In this document: one piece after another, positions 63,909 through 64,000 of the stretch
How positions within the stretch are numbered: the stretch's first letter is position 1
How the letters are laid out: every line of letters begins with the position of its first letter
Origin: Sycon ciliatum
Taxonomy: Eukaryota; Porifera; Calcarea; Leucosolenida; Sycettidae
Reading direction: 5' to 3'
Assembly (NCBI RefSeq): GCF_964019385.1
Contig: NC_088649.1
Location: 18,914,615-18,978,614, forward strand
Length of the DNA stretch: 64,000 nucleotides
Translations under genes and position numbers: made by a program
The notes under the pieces: model-generated
Told to the model about the DNA's origin: nothing
Database searches by the model: none
What the model saw: the letters and a program-made list of their open reading frames with translations, nothing else

Positions 63909-64000
63909 GGCCAACCTAAGATATCCCGTGCCCAGGCGGCGCCCAGTACTGTTGAAGAGGTACAGGCGCGAGTAGGCAAGGGCTGCAGTTGTGCCGGTGT

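Overview
The window reads as transposon-saturated intergenic and intronic DNA from an invertebrate animal nuclear genome. The reasons are spliced exons with GT/AG borders, the lack of bacterial-style gene packing outside one virus-like element, and a mixture of BEL/Pao, Gypsy, Penelope-like, LINE, hAT, mariner-type and Polinton/Maverick elements. I cannot name the species. A marine invertebrate is my inference from the element mix.

Layout. 1-2975: LINE zinc-finger remnant, a 1.27 kb TIR element holding a small Tc1-type MITE. 2976-6297: decayed BEL/Pao (minus) split by a complete non-autonomous LTR element (3432-5224) with a 5-bp target duplication. 6301-12960: decayed Gypsy (minus) with a chromodomain; its gag is split by a Penelope-like element (10139-12558). 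13417-16450: second decayed Gypsy pol (minus) joined to a piece of the same LTR family as the non-autonomous element. 17259-18800: second copy of that non-autonomous element, next to a Gypsy gag remnant. 20855-25577: foldback TIR element that now encloses a nearly full-length two-ORF LINE.

28813-53612: two NHL-repeat exons on the minus strand, in matching phase, which may be neighbours in one host gene. The 24.5 kb between them holds a truncated LINE, a hAT transposon broken by two further insertions, and a Polinton/Maverick (about 38.8-52.9 kb). The Polinton codes for protein-primed DNA polymerase B, retroviral-type integrase with chromodomain, adenain-like protease, double jelly-roll major capsid, penton-like minor capsid, a GIY-YIG nuclease and a zinc ribbon. 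It also has a set of orphans and two predicted signal-peptide/TM proteins, one with a long mucin-like Thr/Pro/Ser stalk. No packaging ATPase was found. PolB carries three in-frame stops, and the major and minor capsid genes one each, so this copy is a recently dead provirus-like element. The replication, integration and capsid genes together describe a virus-like life cycle. The two membrane proteins suggest a surface or envelope function not normally listed for the family.

54231-61500: a roughly 45-bp minisatellite interrupted by a TA-flanked TIR element (54512-61127) that itself encloses a decayed BEL/Pao element. 61500-64000: mostly featureless, with one possible host exon and one broken ORF.
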